A stretch of DNA of 60,792 nucleotides from an uncultured Oscillospiraceae bacterium (GTDB lineage: Bacteria; Bacillota; Clostridia; Oscillospirales; Oscillospiraceae). How positions within the stretch are numbered: position 1 is the stretch's first letter; every line of letters starts with the position of its first letter. Below the pieces are notes generated by a model that made no database searches, had not been told where the DNA came from, and saw nothing but the letters and a program-made list of their open reading frames with translations. Location: contig CAKTRJ010000011.1 in assembly GCA_934597345.1 (NCBI GenBank), positions 1-60,792 of the forward strand. The letters are read 5' to 3'. Both the position numbers and the translations under genes were made by a program. Of the stretch, positions 59,054 through 60,792 are shown in pieces.

Positions 59054-59133
59054 CGGTTAACCCATTTTATAAGGGCTAAAAATGGGTTAACCGGGACAAA
59101 TGGGTGAGTAAATGGGTGAGTAAATGGGTTAAC
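59054..59133. repeat. 15-bp perfect inverted repeat plus three 12-bp direct repeats at the edge of a mobile element
   Basis: CGGTTAACCCATTTT (59054-59068) and its exact complement (59079-59093) flank a 10-base loop. Then AAATGGGTGAGT occurs at 59098-59109 and 59110-59121, and AAATGGGTTAAC at 59122-59133. The word AAATGGGTKA is thus present five times, once inverted. Such clusters are binding sites for recombination, excision or replication initiator proteins. No gene is seen in 58928-59285. Confidence 0.75.
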
Positions 59134-59200
59134 TGAAGGGTCAACACAAGGTGAATTTGCGGAGTTTTTTCAGGACCACCCTAAGCAAAAATGACCTGCA

Positions 59201-59228
59201 TTGACGCTGATGCGGTTTGTACTAATTT
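59201..59228 (+). promoter_or_regulatory. candidate promoter of the right-hand mobile-element genes
   Basis: TTGACG (59201-59206), 16 bases, TAATTT (59223-59228), ahead of the DUF5348 gene at 59286. Confidence 0.4.
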
Positions 59229-59285
59229 CATAAAATATGACTATGGGAAAATGATTTTAAATTCTTTGTCAGGAGGTAAGCCCAC

Positions 59286-59498
59286 ATGAAAAAAGGGATA
59301 CTTATATATGACTCCTCCACAAATCGCTTTGACGTTTTGTATGAGGAAGGAAACAGTTATGGCGGCCTGCACTGCGGAACTACAATGGAGGCATTGATAA
59401 ATGACGAATGGATACCCACTCGCATCGAGTACGGAAACGACTGGTATCTCGTAGGAGTGCAGAAGGAATCGTTACCCGGACTTCAAGTAAGAATATAG
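59286..59498 (+). CDS. DUF5348 protein of an integrative element
   Basis: 70 residues: LIYDSSTNRFDVLYE, YGGLHCGTTMEALINDEWIPTRIEYGNDWYLVG (key marks GGLHCG and PTRIE). This is the DUF5348 pattern, small proteins found on conjugative elements of gut Firmicutes, function unknown. GTCAGGAGG precedes the ATG. It is the first gene after the iteron cluster. Confidence 0.75.
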   Translation: MKKGILIYDSSTNRFDVLYEEGNSYGGLHCGTTMEALINDEWIPTRIEYGNDWYLVGVQKESLPGLQVRI

Positions 59499-59579
59499 TA
59501 TACACATGCTGCAAGGGCAGTCTCTTGATTAAGGGGCTGCCCTGTTTTTATATCCAGTCGCAGAAAGGAGGAACCCGTC

Positions 59580-60647
59580 ATGCCGAAATGCCTGTTCAGA
59601 TACCAATGGGTCAAGCTGCCCAGGACTCATTTGCCGGTCGGCAAGGGAATCATGGGTTATTGGGCGAAGCTGGCCTCGCGGGCGGCATTTCGCAAGGGTC
59701 GGGCAAAATACTGCGGATACACAAACGATGTAATGCCGGGGATGTGGTCCGGTGGCGTGGTCGGCTTGAAGAGCATTCTGGGCGTCAAAAGCCGTACGGA
59801 GGCTCTGGAAATCATGAATATGCTCAGCCAGTTCGGGTATATCCGTTACACGCTTGATGCGAAAACAAAGAAGCTGGAATATGTCGTCACCGATTGGGTC
59901 GTAAAATGCTCCGGCGCCGAATGCATGAGTGGAGCAGTCTATGCAACAGACGGCTATGGCTTTCTCTGCCTTCCCCGCAACATCACACAGCGCCTTGCGG
60001 ATCAGCATTATACATTCGGCGAATCAGATGCATGGCTGGACCTCTGGTGCCACACGGTTTGGCAGGAGACCGGCAATGCGTTTTCTTATTTGGCGCCTGC
60101 CGTTCAATTCGGGAGACTTGGCGCCGCTTTGACATTGGAAGCCTTGGGACGGCGCTGGGGCTGGGAAAAGACAAAGGTGTGGAGATTTTTTCAGAAGAAT
60201 GGGGATGCCTTCGCTCTGCACCGTCTGCCGGGCTCCTACGGCTGCCTCATTTTCAATAGACTGTATCCGTTGGATACAGAGGCTTCCCTGCCCACCTGCG
60301 CAGAAATTGAACGCATTATTGAGAAAATGCGTATTTGCGCCGGAAATGCGCATATTGGAGGCTCGGACAATGCACGCCTGAACAAGATGATCCTTTGGTA
60401 TAGCCGCAGGATCATTATCATGAGAACCACTGATTATGCCGAACAGGTATCAAAAAATCGCGTTGCACTTTCGTCCCCTATAATACGCGCGTATACTTCT
60501 CTGTGTTGGAATTGTCAGAACTGTATCTATGACTGCAGAGGTGTAAGTAGTAGACTACGCCGCATAGATGCGAACCACATCCGCGGGCCATGTGCTTACG
60601 CGGATTTTTTCTTGCACTCACGAAACCGGAAAGGAGAATCGACATGA
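59580..60647 (+). CDS. integrative-element helix-turn-helix / replication-initiation-like protein
   Basis: 355 residues from ATG 59580 (AAAGGAGG ahead). The opening RYQWVKLPRTHLPVGKGIMGYWAKLASRAAFRKG-type sequence (marks KLPR, GKGIMG, SRAAFRKG) is one I associate with a conserved family on clostridial ICEs. A winged-helix-like region spans about 60-110. A second one (LGRRWGWEKTKVWRFFQ, about 188-204) has helix-turn-helix character. A C-terminal cysteine cluster (CWNCQNCIYDC then GPC) may bind zinc. It probably binds the element's own repeats to start replication or regulate transfer. The stop overlaps the next start. Confidence 0.7.
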   Translation: MPKCLFRYQWVKLPRTHLPVGKGIMGYWAKLASRAAFRKGRAKYCGYTNDVMPGMWSGGVVGLKSILGVKSRTEALEIMNMLSQFGYIRYTLDAKTKKLEYVVTDWVVKCSGAECMSGAVYATDGYGFLCLPRNITQRLADQHYTFGESDAWLDLWCHTVWQETGNAFSYLAPAVQFGRLGAALTLEALGRRWGWEKTKVWRFFQKNGDAFALHRLPGSYGCLIFNRLYPLDTEASLPTCAEIERIIEKMRICAGNAHIGGSDNARLNKMILWYSRRIIIMRTTDYAEQVSKNRVALSSPIIRAYTSLCWNCQNCIYDCRGVSSRLRRIDANHIRGPCAYADFFLHSRNRKGEST

Positions 60648-60792
60648 GCAAAATCGAAAGCAGTGCCGGAAAGGCGCTTTATGAACAGCAGGAAACCAAG
60701 CTGTCGCAGCAATCTGCCGCATTTATTGAGCTTTTAACAAAGCGCGGCATTCTGGGAGATTCGTCTATCGATGATGACAGAGTCCGCCAAGC
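60644..60792 (+). CDS. 5' end of a mobile-element gene, cut by the window edge
   Basis: ATG 60644 overlaps the stop of the previous gene (ATGA), with AAAGGAG ahead. The 49 visible residues begin MSKIESSAGKALYEQQETKL and are hydrophilic and helical. Too little to assign. It belongs to the same element operon. Confidence 0.6.
   Translation, partial: MSKIESSAGKALYEQQETKLSQQSAAFIELLTKRGILGDSSIDDDRVRQ

Noticed and set aside
59054..59133. CRISPR array
   Set aside because: Units are 12 bp and directly adjacent without spacers, and no cas genes are near. No other CRISPR-like array was seen in the window.

Overview
The window looks like a chromosome segment of an endospore-lineage, GC-rich (about 60% in core genes) anaerobic Firmicute. 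It is most likely a gut acetogen of the Oscillospiraceae or a related family. The evidence is a near-complete Wood-Ljungdahl carbonyl branch plus folate branch, sporulation genes (spoIID, bofA), a tryptophan T-box, a THF riboswitch, and the short palindromic repeats scattered through the intergenic regions. The lineage is inferred from gene content, not from a search.

Layout. (1) 1-7406: the right-hand end of an integrated mobile element. It carries a DUF6076 protein, a sigma-like factor, a DUF6550 gene broken by a TGA, DUF6809, a Vsr / C5-methyltransferase / Eco29kI-type restriction cassette, and a protein kinase with an extra N-terminal domain. It ends at a 3' fragment of a leucine tRNA gene, probably the attachment site. 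(2) 7447-17029: metabolic genes, namely a PanE-like reductase, a group IV PLP decarboxylase, a DUF1508 protein, a TIGR00300/ornithine cyclodeaminase-like protein with arginine deiminase, a CBS-type Mn pyrophosphatase and a MATE pump. (3) 17108-18229: prfB, with no programmed frameshift. (4) 18275-43964: the acetogenesis island. A minus-strand unit, apparently driven by a strong promoter at 35849-35878, runs 75-aa protein - metF - cooC/acsF - acsD - acsC::acsE fusion - acsB1 - acsV - DUF3786 - trigger-factor-like - fhs. Past a hairpin it continues fchA - folD - focA - DUF1638 - zinc-ribbon::5-FCL. A second minus-strand unit is cooS - cooC - acsB2. Between them, on the plus strand, sit a THF riboswitch, folT, folC and an amidohydrolase. 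(5) 44298-47137: a Trp T-box operon, trpS-trpB2. (6) 47307-58927: housekeeping genes (radical SAM, SSB-like, DUF11 protein, HtrA, a two-component pair, SpoIID, lipoprotein, TadA, YaaL, BofA, TtcA-like, rplM-rpsI). (7) About 59040-60792: the start of a second mobile element, with an inverted repeat plus 12-bp iterons, DUF5348, an ICE-type replication/HTH protein and a truncated gene.

How the parts fit. Formate (FocA) is activated by Fhs. FchA makes methenyl-THF, FolD reduces it to methylene-THF and MetF to methyl-THF. The fused AcsC-AcsE would take the methyl group from THF onto its own corrinoid domain. AcsD is the partner subunit, AcsV reactivates the corrinoid, and CODH (CooS) plus one or both ACS proteins make acetyl-CoA. 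FolT, FolC and 5-FCL keep the folate pool filled. The most unusual points are the AcsC-AcsE fusion, two divergent acsB genes in one island, a FolD that has lost its cyclohydrolase residues beside fchA, and a zinc-ribbon::5-FCL fusion with a strong internal ribosome binding site. No formate dehydrogenase, hydrogenase, Rnf or metV gene is visible here.
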